Part shown: piece after piece, positions 37,401-49,489 of the stretch
Layout: the number at the start of each line of letters is the position of its first letter
Numbering within the stretch: the first letter of the stretch is position 1
Source of the DNA: Himantopus leucocephalus
Taxonomy: Eukaryota > Chordata > Aves > Charadriiformes > Recurvirostridae
Direction: 5' to 3'
NCBI GenBank assembly: GCA_003993805.1
Contig: RSEF01000002.1
Span: 72,843,798-72,907,797, forward strand
Length of the DNA stretch: 64,000 nucleotides
Program-made: the position numbers and the translations under genes
The notes under the pieces: model-generated
What the model was told of the DNA's origin: nothing
The model's database searches: none
What the model saw: only the letters and a program-made list of their open reading frames with translations

Positions 37401-38300
37401 GTAAATCCCTACTTTGCCTTACAGTTCTCCTTGGCTTCAGTTGCTCTATTATTAGTGATAGACTTACTGGTGCAGTAAATCAGCTCAGACAGAAGGACTG
37501 CAGTGTTATTCTTACGCTTACCCTTTGCTTGTCCAGGGAGCAGCAGAAGTCACATACGTCCAAGTACCCAGTAAAGCTGGTTACTGACAATTCAAAGTAA
37601 GGTATCACCTGTAATGCACTATTTCCTCACGCTTGTGCCATGATAAAATGTATCCCAACAGAGACTAAAGCAATGATATTTTGAGATATCATAATATTAT
37701 CCACCGCAAGACAGTGGAACAAATACCAGTTAAACCCTATTTTCATGCCTGCATTACTACATGCATTTGATATTTTGAAGTAGGGCAGTTAGAATTGCTA
37801 TTTTGCTGTTTCTTTAACTTTGCATCACATGGAGCGTTACTCATAGTTCTTTTTCTGTACCCAGACAGAGCAATCTCAGAAGATCCTTTCCTCTGAAACA
37901 GTTTTGTGACCAGCTATGTGTACAAAAACACAGATTTATTTATGCTTTTGCAGACTTCAATATAAGGCAGCACTTTTATAATCGTAGGGGAGTGAAACAA
38001 TGAAATTCCATTAACTTCTAGTTGGGCACAAAGGAGGTTACACTCCACGTTACCTTTAATCTGTTTTTATGAAACAGAAATCTGCAGTTGTATTGGCATT
38101 CAATAGTTCAAAGGTAGGGAGAAAAAAGCTCTTGAAATTAATTTCCTTGATGTAAATTTTGGAGCTGGTTGAATAGCAGGGGAAAAAAAGTGCTAAATAA
38201 ATTATGTAACAAAACTGAGAATATTTGCTGAATAATGTCTGATCTGGTCAGGATGCTTTTTTTTTTTTTGGAAAAGCAGAAGTGAAAGAAATTACTTCAG

Positions 38301-38334
38301 TATAATAATAAATATAATAATATAATAATAATAA
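38301..38334. repeat. (TAA/ATA)n microsatellite
   Basis: An imperfect run of ATA/TAA units about 34 bp long. Confidence 0.8.
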
Positions 38335-39087
38335 ACATAACTAGAGCAATGGGTGGTAAACTGGGCATGATTAGGACCTTTTCCTTTCTCCAAAATTTGG
38401 TTGAAGTCAGTGCCGTGACCTGGGAGCAGTATGTACGTTTATAAAAGCCCACACTGTTGATGCTGGACTTACAAATGAGCATCTGTCACTCCTGATGCCC
38501 AGCCACAGGGCTGGACTCTGAGCTAAGCTTGGCCACACTGGCACTTTGGTCCCTCATGACCGTTTCTCCATCATCAGATCCCATTTCAGCAGATCCCATC
38601 TTCTCTCCTACTCCTTCCCATCCCTTAAACCTTGCATTGAGCAGGACTGCTCCTTCCTGTTTGCACAGGGGCTTAGAGCATTTGGCCACTGTCTTGGACA
38701 CTTGCACTGTCCTTGGAGACGTGAGTGAGTGTCGCTGATAAGCCACAGCCACCAGCCTAGAGCTGATGGTGCAATCACTGGGGTCTTTCTGCCTTCCCTT
38801 CTGAAGCCTGGGTACTGCAACATTATCTGGAATATTGACTACAAGCCCATTTTTTTTTCCAGGAAAAGTGAATACGCTTGCAGTTATCTCTAGGCCAGTG
38901 AATAACTATCCCATGCAGTGTGGAATAATGATCCCTGCCCCGTGATCACTGCTCTGGCAGCTTGATAGGCAGAATACATTCCCTTTCTGTTGATAATCCA
39001 CCCCCATTCCTCCTACCAAGCTGGAGAGTGGGAAAGGCACCTGAGCAGCTTGGATTTGGGTTGTCTTCTGAATACAGCTGTGCTATT

Positions 39088-39293
39088 TTTCACTGAAAGG
39101 GTTATCCAACATTGGAATAGGCTGCCCAGGGAGGTGGTGGATTCGCCATCCCTGGAGGTGTTGAAAAAAGGGTAGACGTGGTACTTGGGGATATGGTTTA
39201 GATGTGGTTTTGTCAGGTTAGGTTAATGGTTGGACTTGATGATCTGAAAGGTCCCCTCCAACCTTAACAATTCTATGATTCTATGATTCTATT
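39088..39293 (+). mobile_element. CR1 LINE, 3' terminal fragment, sense
   Basis: The sequence follows the CR1 3' end in sense orientation: a ..GGAATAGGCTGCCCAGG block near 39,113, GGTGGTGGATTCGCCATCCC near 39,133, GGTTGGACTTGATGATCTGA near 39,228, then CCTTAACAATTCTATGATT. It ends in three ATTCTATG octamer units (39,269-39,293), the hallmark 3' tail of CR1. It is a 5'-truncated insertion of about 205 bp encoding only the last residues of ORF2 at best. Confidence 0.95.
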
Positions 39294-41492
39294 TAAGGGC
39301 TACACAGCCCTCCCTGGGCAGAGCTGGTGGCAATGGCAGTCAGGCAGCCCTCAAGCCAGAAATCACAGTCCAGCACTGCAGTGCTTGGCTGCCCATGGGG
39401 TGCTACCCTGACCCAAGAATCACTTATCTGGAAAGCAGAGAGCAGAAGGCAAATTTTATTGCCATTTGCAACAGCTTCTCTGGAAAGAGACCGCCTTGGA
39501 GGTGACAACAAGGTTGTCTTCTGAAGCTTCAGCAAAACTAGCACATTCAGAAGATGAACATGTGAAACTATTACAGCACCGTCTGGCAATCCTCGAGCAA
39601 TGATCTCACCTGTCTTGCGTCATGAGAGCAAACATCTATGCTCTTCAGCCTCAGGGTCAGACACACGGGTTGCGCTGAAGAGGCTGGAGGACTGCGATCA
39701 ATAACTGACAAAGACTCTCCCATCTCCTTCAGGACCCTTCACGTTTAAGGACACAGGGGGTGCAGAGGGCACCAGGAGCCTGTCGGCAATCCCCCAGCGC
39801 CAGGGTCTGCCCCCAGAGCTACATACAAGTCACTATCTCACCTCCCTCCTCTGCTTACAACCTGGCAGAGAACCTGAGAGCTTTAAATTGCAGCTGTTTT
39901 TCTCCACCAAGCCTCTCCCGGTGGGATGTCCCGCTGGCTCAGCGGCAGCCAGCTCAGGCGTACCTTGCCTGGAGCCTCCTGCATGATAGCAGAGGACCCC
40001 CCCAGGACCAAGCTACAGTAAGAGCACAATTAAGCACACTGATTTTTTTACCAGAGGGCAACTTCCTTTGGGGAACTCCACTTTCCTGCCCCTGCAACTT
40101 CACTTTGCTTCTCGCCTCCATAGCAAGCTCAGTTCTGTCAGGCTTGTAACGCCCTTGACTCGGATCTGTCTGAAGAGTGGGCACAGCCCCTGGATCATGG
40201 TCTCTGCAGAAGGAAATAAAATGTCCCACAGCAGCGATGGTGTGTTTTGGGCAAAGCCTGCTCGCTGAGAAGAGAGCTGAGCAGATACGAGCTCACATGC
40301 ACACACAGACCTGCTAACATGCTTTAAAATAAGACAAATGCAATGGTAAGCCTCTGTGCCGCATTCACCAGATGGTCTCACGCCTGCCAGCATCTTCTGC
40401 TGGTTTCACCGGGGTAACTGCAGAGCTTGCCTTTCCTCACCCACCCGTCGTGTCCGTGGAAAAACAGCTGCCACCTTACAACGCGTCCCCAGAGCTCAGC
40501 ATCCTGCAAGGCTGCGGGCCATGACTCAAGCTGGTGGCAGCCCCTTGTGACAAAGCGCAGCGCTGAAGCGGGGCAGGATGTCTCGGTAGCCGTGGTGGTG
40601 TGTGTTTGCACAGATGTTCCCGCGCCGGGCACGTTCCTCCACCGTTTGCTGCTGGAGGAGCGCAACAGGTTGGAGTCGCTCTCTGACTTCTCACGTTGAT
40701 ACACGTGTTAAGTTCATTATCGTATTTGCAGTGCTTTTTCAGGATAAGCGAGATGTGAATGTTTGAGCTGTGTCAACAGTACACGCTGTCAGACCTCTGA
40801 GGAAATTAAGGCTCTGAAATGATTGCAAATGGAAAGCCTTTTTTTTGCCTTTTAATTAGTAATCCAACCAACCGTTTAATAGAGAGCAAAATAATCACAG
40901 AGAGGTGAAGGCAAGGTATGTAAACTAGATTTCTGCTTGACTGGCTGTGCTTTCTTAGGGTGCAATTGGTAACACTTGTATGTATTAATAAAATGGCGCG
41001 TATCTGAAACACATGGGAAAAGCTGGGGCAAAAATGTCACTGTTGGCTTTTTCAAAGATGTTTCTAATACTGCTATTTGCTTCCAGTTGTCCCTCAAAGG
41101 CCAGCCTTGATCCCACTAAGAAGCGGGGATTCTATGTTAGTTTGAGAGGATGAAGAATATGTTTTCCATTGGGTATTTCCCCTCCTATTACTGAAGTTCG
41201 AGATCTTCATTAAAAGCTATTAAATCTTGAGGAATCATTAGACTGTGTCTCACTAGATAAGATCTGTGCCAGTACGGCTTCTCATCTCCATTTAATTTAA
41301 AAAAAACACTGAAAGTCCAATCCTGAAATATACTTTAACATCTGCGTATCTTTCTGAGTAATATTCCACATTATATTTTAGTCCATACATATCAGCCTAG
41401 AGTCCTTCTCACTTTAAGAAAGAGGCCTTTCAAGTCCACACATCCGTATCTAGAAATCTGTACTCTTCCTTTGCACTTCATTTTTGTTCCTC

Positions 41493-41507
41493 TTTTTTTT
41501 TTTTTTT
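41493..41507. repeat. Poly-T tract
   Basis: A run of fifteen T in C/T-rich surroundings. Confidence 0.75.
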
Positions 41508-44500
41508 AAGCTAACTCAGCAGGAGGTAATCTTGCTGAATATTTTACCTAATGCTGAGGTCTAATCTGCATCAGCTCCTCTGCATTGGGTTTTGTGGCTG
41601 GTTTCTTTTCCAACTTCGCTTGTCAAATGAGCTCACTGTTAGAAGAGATACCTTGGGCATTAGCCGTATGGCGGAGGGAGAGAGATGGCGTGTCCCTGGT
41701 CCTTCACCTCTTCAGTGTCAGCCTGGTGCTGGTGTGGGCCTGCTGCTGGGTCCCAGCCTCCCCCGGCGTCCCTGGCTGCACCGGGGAAATCCTGGATTTC
41801 GGTTCCTTCTCCTCCTCTGCCTCTCCGGTGGCAGCCCTGCACGCCGCTGCAGGGAGGGCTCCCAGCCATGGGCAATGCTATCTGCGCCGGCACCCTGCCA
41901 GCTGTGGAGACACCCGGCAGCTTCACCACATCCTGCGGCCCAGTTCAGACCTTCCCATGCTCGAGCATGACCTGCCACATGTTGCAGACCAGGCGCCACC
42001 TGCTTTAACTTTAGCCGTTCACACAGCCTCCGGCAGAGGCTTTCTTCCCTTCAGCATCCCTCATTCCCAGCCCTCAGGAGGGGGAGACTCCGCTATGTGC
42101 TGTCAGAGATGACATGTAGGAGGGCGAGATTCAGAGACAGTCAGCGGAGAATCAGCACTCAGGCTTGTCTGGTGAAATGCACATTTTAAAGCACATTTTT
42201 AAAGCAAAAAGGGGGAGAACAAAGTACACCGCTTTATATCGTGGTGTGCATTTGGGCAGAGATCTGTAACAGGCCCAACGTACCAGGATTGTTCCAGTTC
42301 ACAAAACGAGACAGCAAGTCTTCTCCCTTCCAAATTCATCATGGACTCCAGGAAAGGAAGGTTATAAATGCTGGGTATATGCTGGAAATAAAAACATAAA
42401 TCTGCCACAGAGAGCGCGCTATTCAAACAGAGCATTAGTCACAGCCCCACGCTCTTTAATAGCCCCACTGCTGCTATTTATAACACCACAACCGTCCTTG
42501 GAGCTACAGAAAGTCCAAACACCACTGGGACGAATATTTTCCCACCGGTGAGAACAGAGAACCTGTTTGTGCAATGGTGGTGACTCAGCAACGGCCGGGG
42601 CTCCTCCGTCGCCTGCGCAGAGCGATGGTGGGAGAGAGACCTTGTGTGTGCGAAGCTGTGATTTCGCAAAGTCAGACGCGTTGTATATAGACGTGCAGAG
42701 CGGTTTTAGGCTAAGCACTGGAAAGTAGTCCAGGTTTTTCAGGCAATTTTCAATAAAAAAAAATTGATCGTGGGAGAGCTTGTGAATAGAACGATGTCCA
42801 AGAAATTTATTTCTGCTCTCTCTGATGCTCAGTCATCTGCTGTCTGTATTTGTGACAGGAGCTTTTAGAGGTCCGCCCCTTACCCTAAGAGGAATTCTGG
42901 CTCCCTTCACCCTGAGGTCGTGTGTCCTTGAATTTTCCCGAAGAAAATAAAATCCTGTGGCCTTGCCAAGAATTTTTTTTTGGCCATTTTGAATTTACCA
43001 TCTCACTTGCTCTAGTCGAGGGGTTTCTATGCAAATTCTGATGCAAGTCTCAACCTTTTAGTAGCCACAGTAACACCCTCGATGCTGGAGGTATTTAATA
43101 AGCAAACGTCCTTCTCCGGTGGGGGGGACGTGTAACAGTGTATGGTTTAGCCCTTCTAAGATAGTCTTCTAATTCTCTTCCTCTCAGATCACACAGTTAC
43201 ACCTCTGAACTCTGTTTTCTTTCTAACATGTCTAGAAGATATCTAACACTTGAGAACGAGAAGCTTTTATCTGACTGAGCTCTACAACTGCCGTCTCTTG
43301 GAAAGTTTCAGCTGTGGCAGGAAATAGAGTTAATAGTGTTGTACAACTATGACTATGTGACTATTTACTTTTTTTTCCCTTCTGGAACCCAAAGTCAGGA
43401 TTTCGTTTTGCACGTGGAGATCTTGTTTTAAATGGGGATTGCATCTAAAGGAAAATTAAACTCCAGCTCCAAATTTAATGTCAAATGAAAAATGGAATTT
43501 TGCAAATCTTTAGTCCTTGAGAGCACCTTGAGGGAGCAGAACCTCATCACCACATTTCAGAGTAGATATGTAGATACACCTGTCTGCCATGAACAGTGAT
43601 TTAGGAAACTGAATCACCAACTGCAGAAACCACAGCCTCCGGCTCTTGCCCCTTGGGACCAAATGCAATAAAGGGAAAAAGGCAAATGTCACATTTCCCT
43701 GCCAGCAAAGCTCAGGGCCACCCAGAAGGCTATTCAGCCCGAAAGAAACAAGCAGTTTTTTCTGCAACTCCTACAATATCTCCCCCTGAACCTATTCAGA
43801 CACCCGCCGGGCCTCTACAGGCGACTAACAGACTCCAATGGGGGCTGTTATTCTGCATGTTAGAATAAAGTAGAGAGGTCTCACAACAGTGCCTGCAGTG
43901 ACAGGCTCTACAGAAACCCATAATAAGAGGTAACACTTGTCCTGAGGAGCACCAGAGTCTAAATAGAGAGAAGAAAAGAGAAGCCCAGTTCGGTGAGGAA
44001 ACGTGCTCAGGATGACTCAGGCCAGCAGCCAAAGCGTAGCCAGATCAGACATAGATGGAGCCTGGGTGGGATGAAGTGAAGCTGTTTTCTGTGGCTTTCT
44101 TTGGCATGACCTCCTACGCATTATATGGGCATTTACCAGCTTTTCTGGTCTTGACCCAAGCCTGGCCTAAAGCTTATTATCCTCCACATAGGAGGGCTGT
44201 CTGATGGACAGCAGCCCTCACCCTGGCAGTGATGGGCTCCCCGGTAGTCAGACCTGCTTCAAGTTCCTGCTCCAAAGAAAGCAGACAGGGGATTTTAATG
44301 TGGGCCTTCCCCAGCGGTGCCTGAACCACAGGGCTGCCGGCTACTCTGCCTTAAGGTTCAGCGTTTCCAGTTGAAGCCATTCCACTCTGTTCAAGTAATT
44401 AAGCATGAACAGATCTGGTTTGGTCGCTCTCATGAAGCTTAATGCGGAATTAGAACAAGAAAAGGGTTTTCGTGAAGATAGTCATGATCCACATCACGTC

Positions 44501-46160
44501 ATGCCATAAGGAGAAGTTGCAAATTTCCTCCACACTGAAAGAAGGAACTGAAGTGGAAAGCCCAAACCCTGGGCAACCCACCTCTGTCCAACCGCAGTGT
44601 GAAACGGAAACAAATGCGATTAAGGGAAGAAACGACACAGCCAGCATAATGTCACGTCAGTGGAGCTGGCCTGGAAACCTTAGAAGCCAGGTCTGCCTGC
44701 CTGGGAGGAAGATGGGAGAAGATTGAATGAGGCAATGAAGAAAGAGAGAAAATATCTGCTCATTCCACTTGACCACAGCTCAGCAGGCGTTCTCAGAAAT
44801 TCCTTGCATGCTTTAAACGTGCACATCTATTGGCATCCATTACCTTGCTTGGGGAAAACTCTCTTAGATGGTCGAGATCTGAGCAAATTTCTCAGGGCTG
44901 CAGAGTCAATCAAATGATACAGGGATGGCACTGGCAAGGGGAAACATAGACATTTGAAAACTACTCCCTCACACCCCCCAGCCTAACATAATCTGGCTCC
45001 TTGCAGATCTGTGTCTTGTGGTTGATTTCAACCTCCCAGGGAAGCTTTTCCTGTGGTTGTGACATTCATAAAGTCTCTCTCTTATGTGAGTGCTCGAGCA
45101 GTTAACACCATATGGGATCATGTTGCATACACCGCCTGAACCAGGGCAGACATATCTTGTTGTTTTATTTTATGGGGGCACTATTTTTCACATGACTGAT
45201 GGAATTTAATAATGTCTCAGACCTTTTCCCTTATGAAAAATGTGCTTGAATATGACCAAAGGATTTAAACATTGAAAAGTCCAAGCCAGGCAGCCAACAT
45301 GATTGCATAAGAGTTGCTTCCTTAGGAGAACCATGCTAGAAAATAATAACATTCAAGCAGCTGCTTTTCTGTTCTCTTAATTCTCTAATTCTAGCAAATT
45401 AGTTTGCCAGTAGGACTGGAAAACATTTCGTTTCACAGAAGTCACTCAGGCTGTAGTGGCAAGATCCTAGAGATTCAAGGCCTCTGTCTCAATTTATGGG
45501 TACCCTGTGTTCTACAGAGGTGCTGAAATCAATACTTCATTTAGCAAAACCTTCCCCCGTTTGCCTGCTTTTTTTGATGAGAATACATGATGAAAATTCT
45601 GTTGACTATTTTCACAGCCTGGTTGAAAAACAGATACAAAATTGTGCAAAACTGAGCAGCCTTCTCTTCAAATTACTCACTTCTCAAGAAAAAAGATTTA
45701 AAAAGCAGGAAAATGTTGGTTGACAGTGTTCGTCAACCCATATAGCTGGGCTGAGCAAAACCACCTCACTTACAGACTGGCACTGTTGTGAAAGGGAGGA
45801 AGATGACAAGGCAACGGAGAGGGCCATGTTTCATAGTGATCATGTAACACCTAGAAGAGGTGGACCTGCTTCCTCTGAAAAACCTGAGGCAAACGTGAGC
45901 TGCCACAGAAGCACCTGGGAGACTGGGACTATGTCAGCTTTTCAGGGGACCAGCATTACAGGGCTGGACAACCTAGCTGGCATTTCCCACACCACCTACA
46001 GCCTTATCACTGCTCAGAGCTGTCTCCCAGTGAGGTGAGATGCACACGTGTTGCTAGCACGAGGGACATGGCTGTGGGTCCAGCACAGCCCAAGCTGGCG
46101 CCTAATGCCAGCCTGTCTCCCCAAGGGCTGGGAGAACAGATGTTTGGGAGGAGATTGAAG

Positions 46161-46176
46161 AGGAGGAGGAGGAGGA
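46161..46176. repeat. (AGG)n microsatellite
   Basis: Five AGG units, translated as Arg-rich in one plus-strand frame. It is low complexity rather than coding. Confidence 0.7.
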
Positions 46177-47881
46177 AGGTGGTGTCAGTGGCATGTCTCA
46201 CACCGTGCATAGCAGCAACCGCAGCAGCTGAGAAGGCTCCCATGCCACAAAACTGGATTGCAGATAACCATGAGATGTTTCTCCCATGTACTGTGGGTCT
46301 ATAAAAGAGCATGTGGGTGGGTTGTCTGCCTTGGAGGGTGCCTTTTCCCTTGACCAAACCTGGGCCAAAAGCCTGTCACTTCCACCCGTACCCAGCTTTG
46401 CCTTAAGAAGCAACATGTGGCTTGAAAAGTGCCTCTGTCATCCTATATGTAAATAACAGACACAGTGCAAGCTGCATCATGTTTAACTGAAAGACAATAA
46501 TAGCTTCTATAGATTTATTGTTGACTGTGTACACACTAACATGAAAATACATTTTTAAAAGCCTGAACGCGGTACATGTTTTCTCAGTCTGTGTTCTTAA
46601 ATTGATAAAATACATCTGCTCTGAAGAACTATTACAGCTTATCACAGAAACTTGGATCTAATTTACTGCCAGCAAAGAGCTTTCTTAAAGCCTGTCTTTC
46701 TTTTTCAGAGGCTGTACTATAAAACATGATAATTCACATTAAGAATACATTTAAACACTGCTGAAAAGACAACTTCTCCTGAATAAAAGGCAACATTCAT
46801 CCAGGGTGATGGCTAGCATAAAACATAGCCAAGATTGGAAATACAAACTTTAGTGACTTCAAGTCTTGCCTGATAAGCCTTATATAGCCACAGAGGCCTA
46901 CTGCCTGCTGAAAACCATTGCTCCTTAAATCACCTCCCTTCTGAGTCCTCAAAACTGTCCACCAGATGTTTGAGAAACCCAGGCCCACTGCTTTTCCCTT
47001 CCAACAGTCTCCTCACCCTCCTTTGTGGCTTTGGGAGCATACCCATCAGAGACAGGCAAAACTCGTTGCTCCNAAAAAAAAATCAAATAAAATCAGAGGG
47101 GGGTGCAAATACAAAAATATACCAGCTGACTGTAGCCATAGGTGCAATGATGGATGATCTGAGCCCTCCTCTGCCACAGGGTCGAGAAGGTACTGCTATG
47201 CCTTGAGGGAAGATTAAGGGGAACAGCTTATGGAAGGAGCCCGAGAGGTTGGTAGAGTCTGCATGAAGTGGTTCTGCTCACCCCCTAGACGAGTCTCACC
47301 TGGCCCTGCAAGAGGTCCCTACACACCAGAGGATGCTGCCACAACCCGTGCTCCACAGTGCTCGCCCAAGCTCCTCCACATCCTTCCCAGATTTCTATAC
47401 CTTCCTCACCCATTCCCCATTCCAGCCCTTGGCTCTTCTGTTTTCCTACCTACTGTGGATAGCGGGGTTAGCAGAGAGCAGGTGCTGGGAAAAGGCAGTG
47501 TAAAAATACCCCTGGCATTCCTGAGCAGCACATGCTTCCCCTAAGCAAACTGTCTCCAGGCAGCCGGCTGCGGAGCCATGCTTCCCAGGGAGCTGCTCCT
47601 TTTGCTCCTGCACCAAGAAAGCCCTCCAGGACCAACACCTTTCTGCAGCAGCTCTGTCAGATTTGGCCAGGGTGGGCCGCGGTTGCCTGCTACAGCTGGC
47701 GCTTGGTCACTTGCCCAGGTTTTCTCCTTAAGTCCTCTCCCAGTGCTCACACCATGAACATTAAGGCAGCCCCTGGCACTATGGGGGAGTGACTCCCTTC
47801 TTGCAAAGAGAAGGGCTGAGAGTGAATAATGTAACGGCCAGTCTCCATCTTGTGGCATCAGGGTCAGACCCAGCCTTCCTA

Positions 47882-47989
47882 ATTTCAACAAAGCCAAGAG
47901 CTGGGTCCTGCACTTAGGCCATAACAACCCCATGCAGTGCTATGGGCTTGGGGAGGAGCAGCTGGAAAGCTGCCTGGAGGAGAAGGACC
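47882..47989 (+). pseudogene. CR1 LINE ORF2 C-terminal fragment, sense, cut by assembly gap
   Basis: The plus-strand frame reads [18 protein letters not shown].. followed by [14 protein letters not shown], the characteristic C-terminal CR1 ORF2 block downstream of the reverse transcriptase. It runs straight into the 100-N gap. The sequence after the gap no longer looks like CR1, so the missing bases probably contain the remainder of this repeat. Confidence 0.9.
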
Positions 47990-48089
47990 NNNNNNNNNNN
48001 NNNNNNNNNNNNNNNNNNNNNNNNNNNNNNNNNNNNNNNNNNNNNNNNNNNNNNNNNNNNNNNNNNNNNNNNNNNNNNNNNNNNNNNNN
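47990..48089. other. Assembly gap of exactly 100 N
   Basis: One hundred consecutive N is a conventional placeholder for a gap of unknown size. It interrupts a CR1 copy, which is a typical cause of contig breaks, so distances across this point are not reliable. Confidence 0.95.
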
Positions 48090-48417
48090 AGATGCTCGTG
48101 ACAATATTACGTGTGTCTTAACAGTGCTATCAACTGCTTGCTGCATTTCCTAAAAATACTCAGAAAAACATAGACCGTAATGTGTTCTGGTTCTCCTAAT
48201 ATGCTAACTTTTCACAAGATAGATAGAAAAGAAAATGAAAGCACATGCAATACCCTGGGGGAGAAGGCTTGTTCACAGTCCAAGTGGTTCATCAGTGACT
48301 TGTGGCAGTGGTGGTAGTGGGGTGGAAAGACTGGGCATGTGGAGAGGGTTCCTGCAAGGGACATATTTCTGGGACACTTGCTAATCTGAAGGATGACCGC
48401 TGGGGCCTCCGTAGTCT

Positions 48418-48671
48418 TTTGTCCATTCTGTGTGACCGTCAGAGTTAAATACCAGTGAGAGGTCTGGCTGGGGCTATGTTTATCTCTACTTTTACTCTTC
48501 AGGAGACACCCCGCAGTGGAGTTCAGTGGAAGCCCAAGGGCTCCNTTTGTCCATTCTGTGTGACCGTCAGAGTTAAATACCAGTGAGAGTTCTGGCCGGG
48601 GCTATGTTTATCTCTACTTTTACTCTTCAGGAGACACCCCACGGTGGAGTTCAGTGGAAGCCCAAGGGCTC
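48418..48671. repeat. 126-bp near-identical tandem duplication around a single N
   Basis: Bases 48,418-48,543 and 48,546-48,671 align over 126 bp with about four mismatches, separated by one C and an N at 48,545. The arrangement matches the exact duplication at 176-238. The few differences fit two alleles, or error-containing contig ends, placed side by side. Confidence 0.8.
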
Positions 48672-48689
48672 TCCAGCTCCAACTGGGAC

Positions 48690-48760
48690 CTCTGGGGGGT
48701 TGGGAAATTTGGGTCCGTTCCAACCTGAACCATTCTGTGATTTTGTGAAATATTTGCAAC
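48690..48760 (+). mobile_element. Possible CR1-like 3' tail
   Basis: GGGTCCGTTCCAACCTGAACCATTCTGTGATTTTGTGA resembles the CR1 3' end, where a GGTCCCTTCCAACCC-like block is followed by ATTCTGTG octamers. The sequence before it (the 126-bp unit) is not CR1 that I can recognise, so this may be a very short, truncated copy or the tail of another retroposon that shares the CR1 3' end. Confidence 0.5.
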
Positions 48761-49489
48761 CAAGAGGCGGTGAATGGCACGTGAGATGGCTACAACAACC
48801 TTGCCTTCAGGGAGCCACAGCGCCCTTCTCAGTGACCAAGCCACTGTGGGAGGATGAGGGCACATGTTATCGTTGCATTCAGCATGGTGTATGCAATGGT
48901 TTGTTGCTATGGTATTTTTGTATCAGTAGACCCCGGCTTTTTGTGATGTTTTTAAAAGTGAATTTTTCTGAAATGCCAGCAATCAAATGGTCAGGGTTCA
49001 ACAACCTTAAGGACACTCAGTTCATCCCACTGGGACGTGTCAGTAGACTAGAACGCCACCAGCCAAGTCCCAGACAAGCTGCTCCCTGTGTGCCCAGCTC
49101 CTCTCCTTTGGTTTTTAGGTAAAGCTGGCCCTGTTAAAGTACCAACCATACCCTTAGGTAAAAAAGCATCTCCATCCTCTGGCACCGTTAGAATGAGCTC
49201 TATCACCCAGTATATGACACAGCTGTAAAGCATGAAATCAAGAGGAGAAAGCAAGTAACCCATCTCCCAGTATTCTGGGATGCACAAATACTCATTGAAA
49301 TGATCATCCAGCTTCAAAGACTTCCCTTCATTTATCTGAAGGAAAACCATACCTGTTTATACTTCTGTTGCCTTCCCTATCCTGTGGCAATGAGTGCCAC
49401 CACTCAAGTGTGCCTTGTGTGAAAGAGCAGTTTGTTTTGTTGGTGTAAACCTGCTTCCTGACTACTGAATTGGATGCCCCTTTACTTCT
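48761..49489. other. Gene-free stretch with an unexplained minus-strand frame
   Basis: A minus-strand open frame at 49,048-49,350 (100 codons) encodes an acidic start, a hydrophobic run of roughly 20 residues (FMLYSCVIYWVIELILTV) and a Gly/Pro-rich tail. It is preceded on that strand by TTTTCCTTCAG, an acceptor-like motif. No known family comes to mind. It abuts an old antisense CR1 and could be part of an ancient repeat. The remainder holds nothing I recognise. Confidence 0.3.

Larger units (their letters stand above)
28027..39087. other. Gene-free stretch: no supported gene
   Basis: AT-rich, intron-like DNA with a single N at 28,404 beside a T run (28,411-28,429), a C/T-rich zone around 31,180-32,110, very AT-rich homeodomain-site-rich sequence at 35,180-35,760, and an ATA-type microsatellite at 38,301-38,334. 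Open frames are short, and none shows a recognisable protein or paired splice signals. Confidence 0.5.
39294..47881. other. Gene-free stretch: no supported gene
   Basis: Mixed composition. GC-richer patches at 39,700-40,700, 41,540-42,120 and 47,200-47,800 carry overlapping open frames on both strands (up to 175 codons at 41,585-42,112). These lack domains and read as compositional. A 15-T run (41,493-41,507), an AGG repeat (46,161-46,176) and a single N at 47,073 in front of an A run are the only clear low-complexity features. I see no supported exon. Confidence 0.5.

Noticed and set aside
41585..42112. 175-codon plus-strand open frame in a GC-rich patch
   Set aside because: It has no domain, several overlapping frames of similar length on both strands, and no splice or promoter context. 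The composition explains it.
45130..45215. LFYG-containing frame considered as ADTRP exon 2
   Set aside because: It has no further similarity, no donor of the right phase and an early stop.
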